NCBI GenBank assembly: GCA_965221205.1 | Contig: OZ244870.1 | Span: 310,001 to 374,000 of the forward strand | DNA: 64,000 nt | Source: CBDFMG01 sp965221205 [NCBI: bacterium] | GTDB taxonomy: Bacteria; SM23-31 | Reading direction: 5' to 3' | In this document: one piece after another, positions 46,021 to 56,999 of the stretch | Position numbering within the stretch: the stretch's first letter is position 1 | How the letters are laid out: every line of letters begins with the position of its first letter | Notes under the pieces: model-generated | What the model was told of the DNA's origin: nothing | The model's input: the letters and a program-made list of their open reading frames with translations, nothing else | The model's database searches: none | Translations under genes and position numbers: made by a program

Positions 46021-48477
46021 ATGAAACAATTTGCTCAGGTTGTTTTTCCGCTGCCGCTGGAAAAGGAATTTACTTATAAAGTTCCTGTCGATATGGAAGA
46101 GACAGTTGTCCCCGGCTCTATTGTAGCCGCACCATTCCGCAACAGCCTGAAAACAGGATTTGTGACAGCGCTCTCATCACAAAAGCCGACATTCAATGTG
46201 AAAGAGCTACGGGATATATTATTTGATGAGCCTGTTTTTGATGAGGAGATGTTTGCACTTGCCCGATGGATGGGATCATACTATTTTGTTTCGACCGGAG
46301 AAATACTCGACCTTATGCTTCCGGTCAGAATTAACAGGGAGAGTTATGAACTCATTACACCCGGTATGGCAGAAACTCCGCCGGACAGAGTGAATCTCAG
46401 TACCATTGAGGAAAAAATTGTACACTGTGTCAGGAACCAGAAACGGGTGACGCTGCAGACCATCCGGAAGGAGATTGGCAGGTACCATCTCTACCATTCG
46501 CTCGACAAACTCAAAAAGTATAATCTCATCACCATTCATCAGCAAATTGCTTCCCGGGAAGTAAAGCCGAAAACGTTGCTCTACTACCGGCCGCTCATAA
46601 CTTTATCTGAAAAGAAAAAGGAAGAACTCTTTTCACGGGCACCACTTCAGAAAATAGTGTACACTTATATATGCGGACACAACCCAATAAGCCGAAGCAT
46701 TATAGTCAAAAAATATTCCAGTGCAGACCAAGCATTTTCCGCATTGATAAAGAAGGGGCTCATCGAAAAATTCAGCAAAGCAGTTGTCCGCGAATATCTG
46801 GCTCCAGATGAGCAGAAAAAAGATGCTCTACCGCCGCTCAAAAAAGCACAAAAGCTTCTCGTTAAACAAATAGTCCCTTCAGAAGATTCGGACAGAAACA
46901 GTGTCTACCTTCTTCATGGCGTAACAGGCAGCGGTAAGACCCGCGTCTACATGGAACTGATACGTAAATCCCTCGAAGCAGGTCAAGGTGTCCTTTTACT
47001 TGTGCCCGAAATTGCGCTGACGGATTATTTTCTAACGAGTTTCCGTGCACAATTTGGCAACGAAGTGGCAGTTCTCCACAGCAGAATGTCGACCGGAGAA
47101 CAGTACGATTCTTGGCGTTCGATAGCTTCGGGACAGAAACGGCTCGTCATCGGTCCCCGATCTGTGGTTTTCGCACCAGTCAAACGACTCAAGCTCGTCA
47201 TCGTTGATGAAGAGCATGACAGTTCCTACAAGCAGCATGAATCACCGCCCTATTATCATGCACGTGATGTTGCAGTCTATCGCGGTGTCCTCAATAACGG
47301 TGTTGTAATTCTCGGATCTGCAACTCCGAGTCTGGAATCATATTATAACGCAATAAATGGAAAATACACCCTCCTGAAACTCCCTGACCGAATAGATAAT
47401 GTGCCGATGCCTGATGTGAAATTAATCGATCTGAAAAATCAGGAAGAGGAAGAGATCTATCGCAAAAGGTCGATATTCAGCGATGTGCTGATTGATGAAA
47501 TCACGAAGAAGCTGAAAAAATCAGAGCAGGTGCTGCTCATGCATAATCGGCGGGGGTTTTCAACTTTTATATCGTGCAGCAATTGCGGCTATATCGAGAC
47601 ATGCAGCCAGTGCAATATAAGCCTGACGTTTCACAAAAAAACCAATAAGGTCGTGTGCCATTTTTGCGGAAACGAATGGAAGGCTCCGCTTACGTGCCCT
47701 GAATGCAGTGGTACCAATCTTCGCTATACCGGTGTCGGAACACAACAGGTAGAAGAATCGCTCAAAGAATATATTCCCGGCTATCAGACGATTCGGATGG
47801 ATCTTGATACAACACGGTCGAAAAGTGCGCACAAAAAAATAACAAGTGAATTCGAGCGGGGCGATTCGGATGTGCTTGTCGGAACCCAAATGATTGCAAA
47901 GGGATTCGATTTTTCACGGGTCAACCTGGTCGGTATTGTCTCAGCAGATACGGGACTGCTGTTACCGGAATTCAGGGCGGCCGAAAAAACGTTTCAACTG
48001 CTGACACAGGCAGCCGGTCGCGCGGGAAGGAGAAAAGAACAGGGACTTGTGCTCGTTCAGACCTACCATTCCGATCATTACTGCCTCAATGCGGTTATCA
48101 AGCATGACTTTATCGAGTTTTATGAGCAGGAATCAAAAAAGAGAAAAGAACTTGATTATCCGCCGTTCGGGAGAATAATATTGTTGAGATTTTCGGGTCA
48201 GGCAGAAAGTGAAGTTGAGAAGGTAGCAACACAGGTTGGTAAATGGTTGCGGAAAACCGAAGCACATAATCATTTGCTCGGCCCTGCGCCTGCACCAATA
48301 GGAAAAGTCAGAAACAAATATCGGTGGATGATATTCCTACGGAGCGGTAAATTGGAGGATCTCAATGGAAGGATCATACGCGAGGCTGCTCGGATGGCAC
48401 GTGATTATTTTATGAAATCATCACTCAAGCAGACAGTGTCGATGACAATCGATGTCGATCCGGTCAATCTGCTGTAA
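46021..48477 (+). CDS. priA: Primosomal replication factor PriA helicase
   Basis: 818 residues. The N-terminal 3'-DNA-binding domain (FAQVVFPLPLEKEFTYKVP) is followed by a winged-helix region and a superfamily II helicase core: Walker A HGVTGSGKTRVYME near residue 300, VDEEHDSSYKQHESP as the DExH box and LGSATPSLES. Eight Cys for two zinc ions lie at CSNCGYIETCSQC and VCHFCGNEW...CPECSG. Motif VI is QAAGRAGRR. PriA restarts stalled replication forks. It is intact, again contrasting with the broken genes downstream. Confidence 0.97.
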   Translation: MKQFAQVVFPLPLEKEFTYKVPVDMEETVVPGSIVAAPFRNSLKTGFVTALSSQKPTFNVKELRDILFDEPVFDEEMFALARWMGSYYFVSTGEILDLMLPVRINRESYELITPGMAETPPDRVNLSTIEEKIVHCVRNQKRVTLQTIRKEIGRYHLYHSLDKLKKYNLITIHQQIASREVKPKTLLYYRPLITLSEKKKEELFSRAPLQKIVYTYICGHNPISRSIIVKKYSSADQAFSALIKKGLIEKFSKAVVREYLAPDEQKKDALPPLKKAQKLLVKQIVPSEDSDRNSVYLLHGVTGSGKTRVYMELIRKSLEAGQGVLLLVPEIALTDYFLTSFRAQFGNEVAVLHSRMSTGEQYDSWRSIASGQKRLVIGPRSVVFAPVKRLKLVIVDEEHDSSYKQHESPPYYHARDVAVYRGVLNNGVVILGSATPSLESYYNAINGKYTLLKLPDRIDNVPMPDVKLIDLKNQEEEEIYRKRSIFSDVLIDEITKKLKKSEQVLLMHNRRGFSTFISCSNCGYIETCSQCNISLTFHKKTNKVVCHFCGNEWKAPLTCPECSGTNLRYTGVGTQQVEESLKEYIPGYQTIRMDLDTTRSKSAHKKITSEFERGDSDVLVGTQMIAKGFDFSRVNLVGIVSADTGLLLPEFRAAEKTFQLLTQAAGRAGRRKEQGLVLVQTYHSDHYCLNAVIKHDFIEFYEQESKKRKELDYPPFGRIILLRFSGQAESEVEKVATQVGKWLRKTEAHNHLLGPAPAPIGKVRNKYRWMIFLRSGKLEDLNGRIIREAARMARDYFMKSSLKQTVSMTIDVDPVNLL

Positions 48478-48590
48478 TTGTTCAATAGACTGACATCACA
48501 ATGAGGGTACCATTTAAGAAATTTTTCAGCTTTGATTCCCTCTACGCTGAAACGCAATCCCTATCCATCCCAATCGTTCAATCTTTTTTT

Positions 48591-49454
48591 CTAATGTGCT
48601 AATGTGCAAGAAATTGTCTCAAAAGCATATATCACACTATTTTCTTCTCCGATTTCAAATCCAGATATGATGATATATCCGCTAGGCATAGTGATTCTTG
48701 CTAGTGCGGAAGTATATGTGGTCAATATCGAACGATTTATATTTGCAGTTACAATATCAAATTGACCGTCCGGAAGAGCGGCGATTTCGTGGACTTCTGC
48801 CGTAACAGTCTCTGTAACATTGTTGATTGCAATACATTTCCGGGCATACTCGATTGCTTCGGGATCGTTATCGAATGCAGAAACATTATTCGCACCGATT
48901 TTTGCGGCCGCAATTGCAATAACGCCCGTACCTGTTCCGACGTCGCACGCTGACATTCCGAGTGAAAAATAATCCTCAAATAGTTCGAGTGTTAGCTGTA
49001 TAGAGGCGTGGCATCCTGTTGCGAATACCATTCCCGGTTCAATGATGATCGTCACTCTCCCTGGAAACCTTCTCTCGTATTCCAAGGTGGTACGACAAGA
49101 AAGCGCTTACCGATTGCAATAGGTTGAAAATTGAGTTTCCAGTTCTCCGCCCAATCGTCATCGGCAATTACATCTACCTTCAATTCAGGAACAGACGGCA
49201 AAGAACCTATTGCTGCAAGACACTTTCACAATAACGTTTTATTTCTACTGCAATCGTATCTTTCCAACTATTTTCGGTAAAATAAGCGATCAGCAGAATG
49301 CCTCGTATTTCCGTCCCGTATGATCCAATTCGGAGCATTTGACCGATAATGTTTCAAGCGTGTTTTCAGAAAGAGAAAGAGGTGTGCCGTTTTTCGCTTC
49401 GGAATCGGAAAAATGACAGCGTTAGGGGATACCAATTTTTTTGGATTTATTCAT
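48591..49454 (-). pseudogene. prmA: Ribosomal protein L11 methyltransferase PrmA, frameshifted
   Basis: The C-terminal 160 residues (frame ending at 48591) are PrmA: IEPGMVFATGCHASIQLTLE, DVGTGTGVIAIAAAKIGANN and AFDNDPEAIEYARKC. Another frame just upstream (49090-49180) has VDVIADDDWAENWKLNFQPI and GKRFLVVPPW, the preceding conserved stretch. The N-terminal 80 codons are weaker and have an in-frame stop near 49430. So there are at least two lesions. The likely ATG 49454 overlaps the end of the M28 peptidase gene. The enzyme normally trimethylates L11 and is dispensable in many bacteria. Confidence 0.75.
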
Positions 49455-50418
49455 AGATCACATTGAGCAGCAGCGTTCCAATTTTACCAAGGGTTTCAGT
49501 GCTGCATTTATCGGGTGTGTCTTCAAGAGTATGCCAGTAGGGATAGTTTAACTTTTGCGCATTTATATCGATAATATTTACAGTTGGAATTCCAGCCTGA
49601 TTGAGGATAACATGATCGTCATTGATTCTCACCCCCATTTGATTGACAAATTCGATATAGCCCAGATCACGGGCTTTACTCCATAGTTTCCGCACGATTG
49701 TGGGAGCATACTGGTTCGAATATCCCTCAATATAGAACTGCGGTTCGGCACCGCCTACCATATCGAGCAGTATCGCATAATCCGGACGGTAATCACCTTT
49801 GTTTTCAGCAAAATGTTTGGAACCAATAAAGTAATAATCGAGTCCATTTTGGTCTGTCCGGCCGTAATCCTCACCGTCGAAAAGAATGATATCGACACCT
49901 ATCGGCGGCGGATTATTATGCAAAACCGAAGCGAGTTCAAGGAGTACCGCGGTACCTGATGCACCATCGTTAGCGCCGAGAATGGGTTTGTTTCTATCGG
50001 GTGACAAGCTGTCGCTGTCGGCATACGGGCGGGTTTCCCAGTGAGCAGTCAGCAGAATTCTTCTGTTTCCGGGAGGATTCAGATTGAATGAGGCGATAAT
50101 GTTTGTCATCGTAAACGACAATTCGGTGAATTTGTCGGTAAAAGTAAAATCCTGCCTGTTGACCTGATCAGCAAACTTCGAGAACTCTGTGATAAGATAT
50201 TCGCGGCACTCACTATGTCCGATTGATCCAGGATTGCGGGGACCAAAATCGGTTTGTGTCGTCAAATATGCAAAGGAATTTTCACCGCTGAATAGGGGGA
50301 TTTCTTTTTTGGTGCCGCATGATGAAAAAATAACAAGCAATGATAAGAAGGAGAGAGCGATACATTTTGCTCTCGTAACATACTTATATTTAAAAAGACT
50401 TTTTTCGAAATAAATCAT
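49447..50418 (-). CDS. M28-family metallopeptidase lipoprotein (glutaminyl cyclase-like)
   Basis: 323 residues. A lipoprotein signal ends at Cys 34 (LLVIFSSCGTKKE). The zinc site residues appear as LTAHWETRPYADSDS, ILGANDGASGTAVLLEL, IILFDGEDYGR and LLDMVGG, followed by late RINDDHVILNQAGIPTVNII. The spacing and HWETRPYAD motif are closest to glutaminyl-peptide cyclotransferase-like M28 proteins; whether it acts as aminopeptidase or cyclase cannot be told. Probably periplasmic, attached to a membrane by lipid. Intact. Confidence 0.9.
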   Translation of the reverse strand: MIYFEKSLFKYKYVTRAKCIALSFLSLLVIFSSCGTKKEIPLFSGENSFAYLTTQTDFGPRNPGSIGHSECREYLITEFSKFADQVNRQDFTFTDKFTELSFTMTNIIASFNLNPPGNRRILLTAHWETRPYADSDSLSPDRNKPILGANDGASGTAVLLELASVLHNNPPPIGVDIILFDGEDYGRTDQNGLDYYFIGSKHFAENKGDYRPDYAILLDMVGGAEPQFYIEGYSNQYAPTIVRKLWSKARDLGYIEFVNQMGVRINDDHVILNQAGIPTVNIIDINAQKLNYPYWHTLEDTPDKCSTETLGKIGTLLLNVIYE

Positions 50419-51180
50419 AACCGAGAAATAAAAATCCTATCGTATAAATTCCAGTTTGTTTGAGAAACCAGTAGCCATAATTAATATCTAAAGGGTAGTT
50501 CTCAACCGCAGCCGATAGGAGTGACCAAGAACTGACTGGTGTCAAATCCGGAAGAATATAGTATGCCGTTAACATCATATCACCCCAGGTCCCCGCATAA
50601 GCCGATCCCCATTTAGGAAACAGAAAGTTAAAATGGCCTCCGATGTAGTACAAGAGTACAATGATAGTTCCCGCCCATTCAGACAGAAGGGCAATTTTGA
50701 AAACCAGAAAAAAGTAGAAACAGCCACCACCGGTAAAAGAGAGGGGGACTGAATGAATACAAAAACAGAGATAAGTGCCGCCAGAAAACACATTGAAGCA
50801 CTCAAAGTTGCTGTACTCGCAATGTATTTCCCGAAATAGTAGTTCCATCTCGGGATTGGTCTTGACAGAAAAAGAGGGAGCGGTTTCTGTTGTTCATCCC
50901 TGACAATAAGTTGTGGCAAGGTCACGAGTGCAATGATTGTCACAAAAAATTCTCCGACCAGAAACATTGTTGAAATGAAGATATCACGCGGCATTGGTAA
51001 AGTGCTCGAAGAGGAAGCCAATGCCAGTGTTAGTACTTGCTCAGCAAGTGTATCGTTGACATAGAACACACCAAAAAGAATAATAAATAAAACGCCAATA
51101 CTGAGTACGGCTGCATATTCAAACCGGAACAGCATATCCCGTGCAGTTATTTTTATTATTGCATTTATGCCCGATTGTAG
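50390..51180 (-). pseudogene. ABC-2 type permease, frameshifted
   Basis: Two minus-strand frames join near 50800. The first reads LFRFEYAAVLSIGVLFIILF, TLPQLIVRDEQQKPLPLFLS and RPIPRWNYYFGKYIA, a layout typical of ABC-2 permeases (membrane span, cytoplasmic loop, RPIxRxxxxxGK). The second continues with membrane segments and ends GIYTIGFLFLGYDLFRKKSF. Both together give six membrane spans in about 265 residues. The start codon is not clear because the N-terminus overlaps the preceding ATPase gene. It is the partner of that ATPase, so the whole exporter is inactive. Confidence 0.6.
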
Positions 51181-51184
51181 CCGG

Positions 51185-51925
51185 CTATTCCGGCAGAGTT
51201 CCCACTATTTTCAAAAAGAAATTTTCCAATGTCATGGTTGACTTTACCGACTCTACATCAGTCTCCTCGATCAGTACTCCTTCTTTCAGAATTCCAATCC
51301 GGTCGACAATTTTTTAGGCTTCAGTCAGCAGATGTGAGAAGAGAAAAATGGTAACCCCTTGCTGCTTTAAGTTGATCAATATATCACGAAGATCGATTGT
51401 GGCGACCGGATCAAGCCCGAAAGTAGGCTCATCGAGGAGCAGCAGCCGGGGGATTCATCAACAGAGCTTGTGCTATAGAAAGCCGCTGTCGTACCCCTTT
51501 CGAGTAGGTCCTGATTTTTCTTGTTACTTCTTGTTCAAGTGATACCAGCGAAACAATTCTTTCCATTTCATTTTTCTGATCCGAGCGAGAAATGCCGAGA
51601 AGCTGTGCGCACACTTTGAGCATTTCTATTCCTGTAAGAAATCCGTAGAATCCAGCTTCCTCGAGAACAAATCCGACCTGCGACCGTGCTATATGCTTTG
51701 TAGTTGAATGGCCGAAAATGGTGGAAGAACCGGAATCTGCTCTGATAAGATCAAGGAGAATTTTCAGTGTAGTTGTTTTTCCGGTTCCGTTCGGCCGAGA
51801 AAACCGTAAATCTCACCGGAGCGTAATGTGATATTCAGATTTTTCAACGCCTTCAGACTATCGGAGCGTTCGAGAGGATACGATTTTGAAATATTTTTAA
51901 TTACAAGCGGAGATATATCGTTCAT
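51185..51925 (-). pseudogene. ABC transporter ATP-binding protein, broken
   Basis: From ATG 51925 the frame reads ISPLVIKNISKSYPLERS, LKNLNITLRSGEIYGFLG. One base is missing in the Walker A region (about 51795), after which NGTGKTTTLKILLDLIRADS follows in the next frame. Then [19 protein letters not shown] (signature) and, after another shift near 51445, [20 protein letters not shown] (Walker B) and [10 protein letters not shown] with an in-frame TAA before KIVDRIGILKEG. So there are three lesions of two kinds. The original was a DrrA-like exporter ATPase of about 245 residues. Confidence 0.75.
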
Positions 51926-52093
51926 CGTTTAGCCGGATCATTATTATTCTGTCCTGATGCACTCTGCACCGGACCTATCCAAAATAGTATTGCTTGATGA
52001 GAAAAGCAAAGAGAATTGTTGTGGTGGGATTGCGCCAAGTTGCCAAAATGTGTTTCGCCTATTGGGCAGATTTCAGAATTCTACCAGGATCAA
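51926..52093. other. Gap between ABC ATPase ruin and M20 gene
   Basis: About 170 bases with short plus-strand frames only. The ABC ATPase promoter is probably here. No other feature was found. Confidence 0.3.
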
Positions 52094-53296
52094 TTATATT
52101 GTGTTGTATTCTGCGGCAATTCCGGCCAGTATTGCGGCTCCGTAGACCAGTGCTTGCTCATCGGGGCTGAAGGCAGGATTGTGAAGCGGAACTTGATTTC
52201 CCGATCCGCTGAAACAACCGAGCCGGAAAAAACAGCCGGGAACTTTATTCAGATAATCAGCAAAGTCCTCACCGCCGAATGTCGGCACATAATCATGTAC
52301 TGATGCATCGCCAAAAAGCGTTCTGCCGATTGTCCGGACATGTTCGGTCATCTGCTCGTCATTCACCAAAACATCGGTGCCGACATTATATTCAAAAATA
52401 TAGCCCGAACCAGAGGCAGAGGTGATACCTCTGATAATCTTTTCCATTTTTTTAGGCAAAACGACTTTTGTCTCTTTGTCAAGAGAACGAACCGTTCCTT
52501 CCAGAACAGCCGATTCAGGTATAATATTCATTGCTGTTCCGGCATTCATTTTGGTAACACTCACAACAACAGGAGTGAGTGGATCAATCATTCTACTTGG
52601 GATTGTCTGAAGTGCAGTGATAATCTGCGCGGCAATGGGAATAGGATCGATACAGTTATATGATGATGCAGCATGGCCGCCTTTGCCTTTAATGTGGATG
52701 GTAAAAGCTGCGGTTAACGCCATCATGGCTCCAGGTGTGACAGCGATATTTCCGGTTTCAAGATAGGGCTCGACATGGAGTCCGAATATCGAATTAACCT
52801 TTGGGTCTTCCAGAAAACCGTCATTAATGACAGCCGGCGCTCCACCGGGGACAAGTTCTTCCGCAGGCTGAAAAATGGCTTTAATATTGACAGGGAGTGT
52901 CTCTTCACGTTCTTTGAGGATCCTGAGAGCACCTAGCAGACAGGTCATGTGCATGTCGTGTCCGCACGCATGCATACACCCCTCATGTTCCGAGGTAAAC
53001 GGAAGACCGGTTTGCTCAAGAATTGGAAGTGCATCCATGTCTGCCCGAAGTGCAACTGTTTTTCGCTTCGTATCATGATTGAGATTTATCGCAATCCCAG
53101 TTCCGCCGATACCGCGTTCAAATGAGATTGACCACGACTCTAGCAACCTGGCAATATAATCAGATGTTTTTAATTCTTTGTTGCCCAACTCAGGAATGGT
53201 GTGCAGATGCCGCCTGATAGTGACGAGCTCATCAAATAGTTCTTGCGCTCTTGTGAAAATAGCATGATTTGTCTTCTTTGGCATAAAGTTATTCAT
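52094..53296 (-). CDS. M20D-family amidohydrolase (N-acyl amino acid hydrolase-like)
   Basis: 400 residues. HLHTIPELGNKELKTSDYIA is the family opening; metal ligands are in EHEGCMHACGHDMHMTCLLG and IFQPAEELVPGGAPAVI. The dimerisation domain has KGKGGHAASSYNCIDPI, and FGGEDFADYLNKVPGCFFRL near the end carries the last conserved Glu. Members cleave N-acyl amino acids, indole conjugates or peptides; the substrate is not predictable. Intact, in a neighbourhood where both flanking genes are broken. Confidence 0.93.
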   Translation of the reverse strand: MNNFMPKKTNHAIFTRAQELFDELVTIRRHLHTIPELGNKELKTSDYIARLLESWSISFERGIGGTGIAINLNHDTKRKTVALRADMDALPILEQTGLPFTSEHEGCMHACGHDMHMTCLLGALRILKEREETLPVNIKAIFQPAEELVPGGAPAVINDGFLEDPKVNSIFGLHVEPYLETGNIAVTPGAMMALTAAFTIHIKGKGGHAASSYNCIDPIPIAAQIITALQTIPSRMIDPLTPVVVSVTKMNAGTAMNIIPESAVLEGTVRSLDKETKVVLPKKMEKIIRGITSASGSGYIFEYNVGTDVLVNDEQMTEHVRTIGRTLFGDASVHDYVPTFGGEDFADYLNKVPGCFFRLGCFSGSGNQVPLHNPAFSPDEQALVYGAAILAGIAAEYNTI

Positions 53297-53297
53297 T

Positions 53298-53615
53298 TTA
53301 AGGAGTGTCGTTTTTACGTGTAAAATGTCGTTGGCGGCTCAATAAAGTCGGACTTACAGTATAGTTTTCGTCGTATACTTTGTTCTGTGCGTAACTATGA
53401 TATGTAAGCGCTTCAAGCTCAAATTGTCGTATCTTCATTGCGGGTATACATATTTTTCGGTACGCTGATCGATTTTGATGCAAAATAGAGGACACCTTTA
53501 ATCCCTATGTTACTGAGCCGGTCGATGACCGATTGTACATCCTGAGGTAGAATTGTCAAAATAGTAAGATTGTCTTTCTTTGCATCAATTTTGCTTCCCA
53601 ATGATCATGTAAGTT
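53298..53615 (-). pseudogene. rex: C-terminal fragment of redox regulator Rex
   Basis: The minus strand reads NLTILTILPQDVQSVIDRLS, NIGIKGVLYFASKSISVPKN and, after a shift near 53440, MKIRQFELEALTYHSYAQN. That follows the last part of Rex: helix after the NADH-binding fold, x-GIKGILNFAPxxLxVP, then the final helix V-x-x-x-x-L-x-x-E-L-xx-L. The DNA-binding half and the Rossmann GxGxxG are absent. The fragment starts where the truncated archease gene stops, so a deletion joined them. Confidence 0.6.
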
Positions 53616-53911
53616 TTGTACGGTTAATTGATGATACGTTCTGCCCTCCGCCGCAGGTTTCGACCAGCAAATAGGTGTTGTCGGTAATGTTTTCGAAATA
53701 GTAACTCCTGCAGCCATATCACTAAAAGATCATCACAGGTTTCCGCCTGTACGTTAAGAGTATGATGTTTCCTCACAACTATAGATTTGAGATCGGTAAG
53801 AATGGAGAACATCCCTTCAGCAGCAGCTTCAAACACTTCCTCTTTTATATCTCCGGCACATTGTACTCCAGTGCCTGCTGTGTGATCAATAACGGTAAAA
53901 TGCTTACTCAT
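53616..53911 (-). pseudogene. Archease-like protein, truncated
   Basis: From ATG 53911, which overlaps the gyrA stop, the frame reads [40 protein letters not shown] and AETCDDLLVIWLQELLF. This is the archease pattern (F-x-x-xDHTADxG, ElFexAAxGLfxli, E-xLLxxWLnELLf). After LLF another frame continues FENITDNTYLLVETCGGG. The C-terminal third with the final Asp/His residues is missing. Archease assists RtcB RNA ligase. Its 3' end abuts the Rex fragment. Confidence 0.7.
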
Positions 53912-56411
53912 CGGACGGAACGGTGTCGCTTTCCTGCGAATCTTCGGTTTGTCCGTCCAGCTGCTCGTCGTCAATATTGTCGTTTTCAGTCTTTGCTACC
54001 CGCGTCACATCTGCAATCCGGTCACCTTCATCCAGCTTAATGAGACGGACTCCCTGTGTATTTCTTCCAATTATATTGACACCATGCAATTTCAGCCGTA
54101 TAATAACGCCCTTGGCAGTGATAATCATCAGGTCGTCGTCATCGACTACTTCCTGTATAGTCACCATGTTGCCGACTTTCTCGGTCGTCTTGATCGTAAT
54201 AATACCTTTGCCACCACGTCTGGTAATTCGGTAGTCCTGCATACTGCTCCGCTTGCCATAGCCGTTTTCCGTAACGACCATCAGTGTGGTATCCCGTTTT
54301 ATAACGACCATGCCGACGACAAAGTCATCTTTTCTGAGCCGGATTCCGGTTACCCCGGATGCCGTGCGTCCCATTGCTCGTGCATCGGTCTCCTTGAAAC
54401 GAATGGCCTTTCCGTGATAGGTGCCGAGCACGATATCCTGAGCACCATCGGTTAATTCGGCTTCAATGAGCTCGTCATTTCCCCGAATTGAAATAGCGTT
54501 AATTCCACCGCGGCGAGGATTGCTGTACGCACTCAACGAAGTTTTCTTGACAATACCCCGCTTGGTGGCCATGATAATATGTCTGTCAGGATCAAATTCT
54601 TTGACCGTAACAAACGTCCGCAGTTTATCGTCTTTATCTTTTTCCAGTAAATTTATTATGGCGCGGCCTTTTGCTGCTTTGCCGCCCGGCGGGATTTCAT
54701 GCACTTTCAGCCAGAAACACCGTCCGCGTTCGGTGAAGAACAGAATATAGTGATGTGTCGATGCGATAAACAGATGTTCTACATAATCTTCTTCCTTCGT
54801 CTGGGCTCCTGTAGAACCCCGTCCTCCTCTGTTTTGACGCCGATAACCCGATACCGGAAACCGTTTGATAAATCCCCGATGAGATATGGTAATCACCATA
54901 TCCTCTTCTGCAATCATATCTTCTATGCTGAATTCCGAATAATCGGCGATAATATCAGTACGCCGGTTGTCGGAATACTTTTTTCTCAGAATCTGTAAAT
55001 CTTCTTTAATAATCTCCATACGGAGTTGTTTGCTCTGCAGGATCGATTTTAATTTCTCTATAAGCTGGATCGTCTCACGGTATTCGGTTTCGATTTTTTC
55101 CCGCTCGAGGCCTGTTAACCGCTGGAGGCGCATTTCGAGGATCGCTTTTGCCTGAATTTCCGACAGATTGAATTGTTTCGTCAGATTGATCCGGGCATCT
55201 TCAGGATTTTTCGATTTTTTTATCAGTTCCACGATTGCGTCGATATTATCGAGCGCAATTTTTAATCCTTCCAGAATATGCGCTCGTTTTTCAGATTCAT
55301 CGAGTTCAAACTGCGTTTTCCGGGTAATCACTACATGACGGTGGTCGATGAAATGCTGGAGCATCTGCTTCAGGTTGAGCACTTTCGGTGCGCCGTTTAC
55401 AAGAGCGAGAAGGATAACACCGAATGTCCACTGCATCTGTGTGTGTTTATACAGTTGATTGAGCACAACTTCAGGGTACGTGTCTTTTTTCAATTCAATA
55501 AAAATACGCATTCCGTCCCGGTCGGATTCGTCTCTAATATCGCTGATACCAGTTATTTTTTTCTCTTTTGCGAGATAGACAATTTTTTGAATGAGAGAAG
55601 ATTTATTAACCTGAAACGGTATTTCGGAGACAATGATATTTTCTCTGCCGCTCGGCTGTTTTTCAAAAGAGACTCGTGCTCTGATAAGAACTCTTCCACG
55701 TCCTGTCAGGTATGCACTTCGAACACCTTCCATACCGAAGATAATACCGCCAGTTGGAAGATCGGGAGCTTTTATAAGTTCCATGAGTTCGGGAATAGTA
55801 GATTCGGGATTCTCGATAAGAGCAAGAGTGCCATCGACCACTTCACTCAGATTATGAGGCGGTATGTTTGTTGCCATACCAACAGCGATTCCAGAGGAGC
55901 CGTTGACGAGGAGGTTCGGAAAATTGCAAGGCAGTACTTTCGGTTCTTTCAAAGTGTCATCAAAGTTCATTCCGAAATCGACGGTATCTTTTTCGATATC
56001 TTTAAGTAGCTCGCCGGCAATTTCCGTCATCTTGACCTCAGTATACCGCATTGCCGCCGCAGGATCGCCATCGACGGAACCAAAATTACCTTGCCCGTTG
56101 ACGAGCGGATAACGCAACGAGAAATTCTGCGCCATACGGACGGTAGTTTCATAAATAGCAGCATCACCGTGCGGATGATACTTACCCATAACTTCACCAA
56201 CCAGTCGTGCGCTCTTTTTAAAAGAACGGTTATGAGCCAGGCTCAATTCGCTCATAGCATATAATATTCTCCGGTGGACCGGCTTAAACCCGTCCCTGAC
56301 ATCTGGCAGTGCACGCGAAACAATAACCGACATCGAATAATCAATGTAGGAGTCCCGCATTTCTTCTTCAAGGTATCTTGTTATAATATTTTCGCCGCTG
56401 CTCGCACTCAT
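53904..56411 (-). CDS. gyrA: DNA gyrase subunit A
   Basis: 835 residues. The N-terminus has [20 protein letters not shown] and [17 protein letters not shown]; the catalytic Tyr is in [12 protein letters not shown] (around residue 122). [11 protein letters not shown] and the coiled-coil with [15 protein letters not shown] follow. The C-terminal beta-pinwheel has a GyrA-box-like [12 protein letters not shown], not the exact QRRGGRG, then repeated blades and an acidic tail. The N-terminal domain also fits ParC, but the box favours GyrA. Its stop overlaps the archease start. It is intact, with no gyrB in the window. Confidence 0.95.
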   Translation of the reverse strand: MSASSGENIITRYLEEEMRDSYIDYSMSVIVSRALPDVRDGFKPVHRRILYAMSELSLAHNRSFKKSARLVGEVMGKYHPHGDAAIYETTVRMAQNFSLRYPLVNGQGNFGSVDGDPAAAMRYTEVKMTEIAGELLKDIEKDTVDFGMNFDDTLKEPKVLPCNFPNLLVNGSSGIAVGMATNIPPHNLSEVVDGTLALIENPESTIPELMELIKAPDLPTGGIIFGMEGVRSAYLTGRGRVLIRARVSFEKQPSGRENIIVSEIPFQVNKSSLIQKIVYLAKEKKITGISDIRDESDRDGMRIFIELKKDTYPEVVLNQLYKHTQMQWTFGVILLALVNGAPKVLNLKQMLQHFIDHRHVVITRKTQFELDESEKRAHILEGLKIALDNIDAIVELIKKSKNPEDARINLTKQFNLSEIQAKAILEMRLQRLTGLEREKIETEYRETIQLIEKLKSILQSKQLRMEIIKEDLQILRKKYSDNRRTDIIADYSEFSIEDMIAEEDMVITISHRGFIKRFPVSGYRRQNRGGRGSTGAQTKEEDYVEHLFIASTHHYILFFTERGRCFWLKVHEIPPGGKAAKGRAIINLLEKDKDDKLRTFVTVKEFDPDRHIIMATKRGIVKKTSLSAYSNPRRGGINAISIRGNDELIEAELTDGAQDIVLGTYHGKAIRFKETDARAMGRTASGVTGIRLRKDDFVVGMVVIKRDTTLMVVTENGYGKRSSMQDYRITRRGGKGIITIKTTEKVGNMVTIQEVVDDDDLMIITAKGVIIRLKLHGVNIIGRNTQGVRLIKLDEGDRIADVTRVAKTENDNIDDEQLDGQTEDSQESDTVPSDE

Positions 56412-56999
56412 AAAATATGAATCTCCTTTTTAATCCCTCCATTTCGGCAGGATTATCACTATAGCGAAATGTACTGCTTAAAAAAACTCATTGTCCTTAC
56501 GTATTAACGCCCGGCTCTCTCAGATATCCAAAGCCTTAAACCGTAGATTCCGGCAAGCGATACACGGTTTGTGTTCGTAGAGGAATACATATGAGAAGAG
56601 GGGAAAAACAGATGCTAAACCGTTGGGAGAAAATAGAGAGAATTAAAGGTAGTTGTTCTATTGTATCTGGAATACGTTCGTGTGCCCCGCGTAAGCACAT
56701 GAGACTATTCATAACTCGCTTTATTGATCTCTCTGGTTGTAATAATATAAAGGACAATTTTAAATAAATATAATACAAAAAAGGTAGTTTTTTTGCATCT
56801 AAAATGCAAGGAGTTTTTAAGAACCAATTCACAAACCAGAGAATGAAAATTAAACTCGAAAACAACAGTTACTGTTTCACTTCAACACAAATTTATTAAC
56901 GGGAACCGAACGTAAGTCATCAAACCTGATTTTTTGTACATTATCAGCAGGGTTATTGAGACTATTATTCCAGTAGTAATAACCGATGATCTTTTTAGC
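56412..56999. other. Intergenic region upstream of gyrA
   Basis: About 590 bases. A 109-codon minus-strand frame (56536-56865) is hydrophobic and AT-driven with no family likeness, so I leave it out. The stretch must hold the gyrA promoter; I see no terminator, RNA gene or repeat that I can support. Confidence 0.4.

Noticed and set aside
56536-56865. 109-codon minus-strand frame upstream of gyrA
   Set aside because: Hydrophobic AT-driven translation with no start signal or motif; treated as noncoding.
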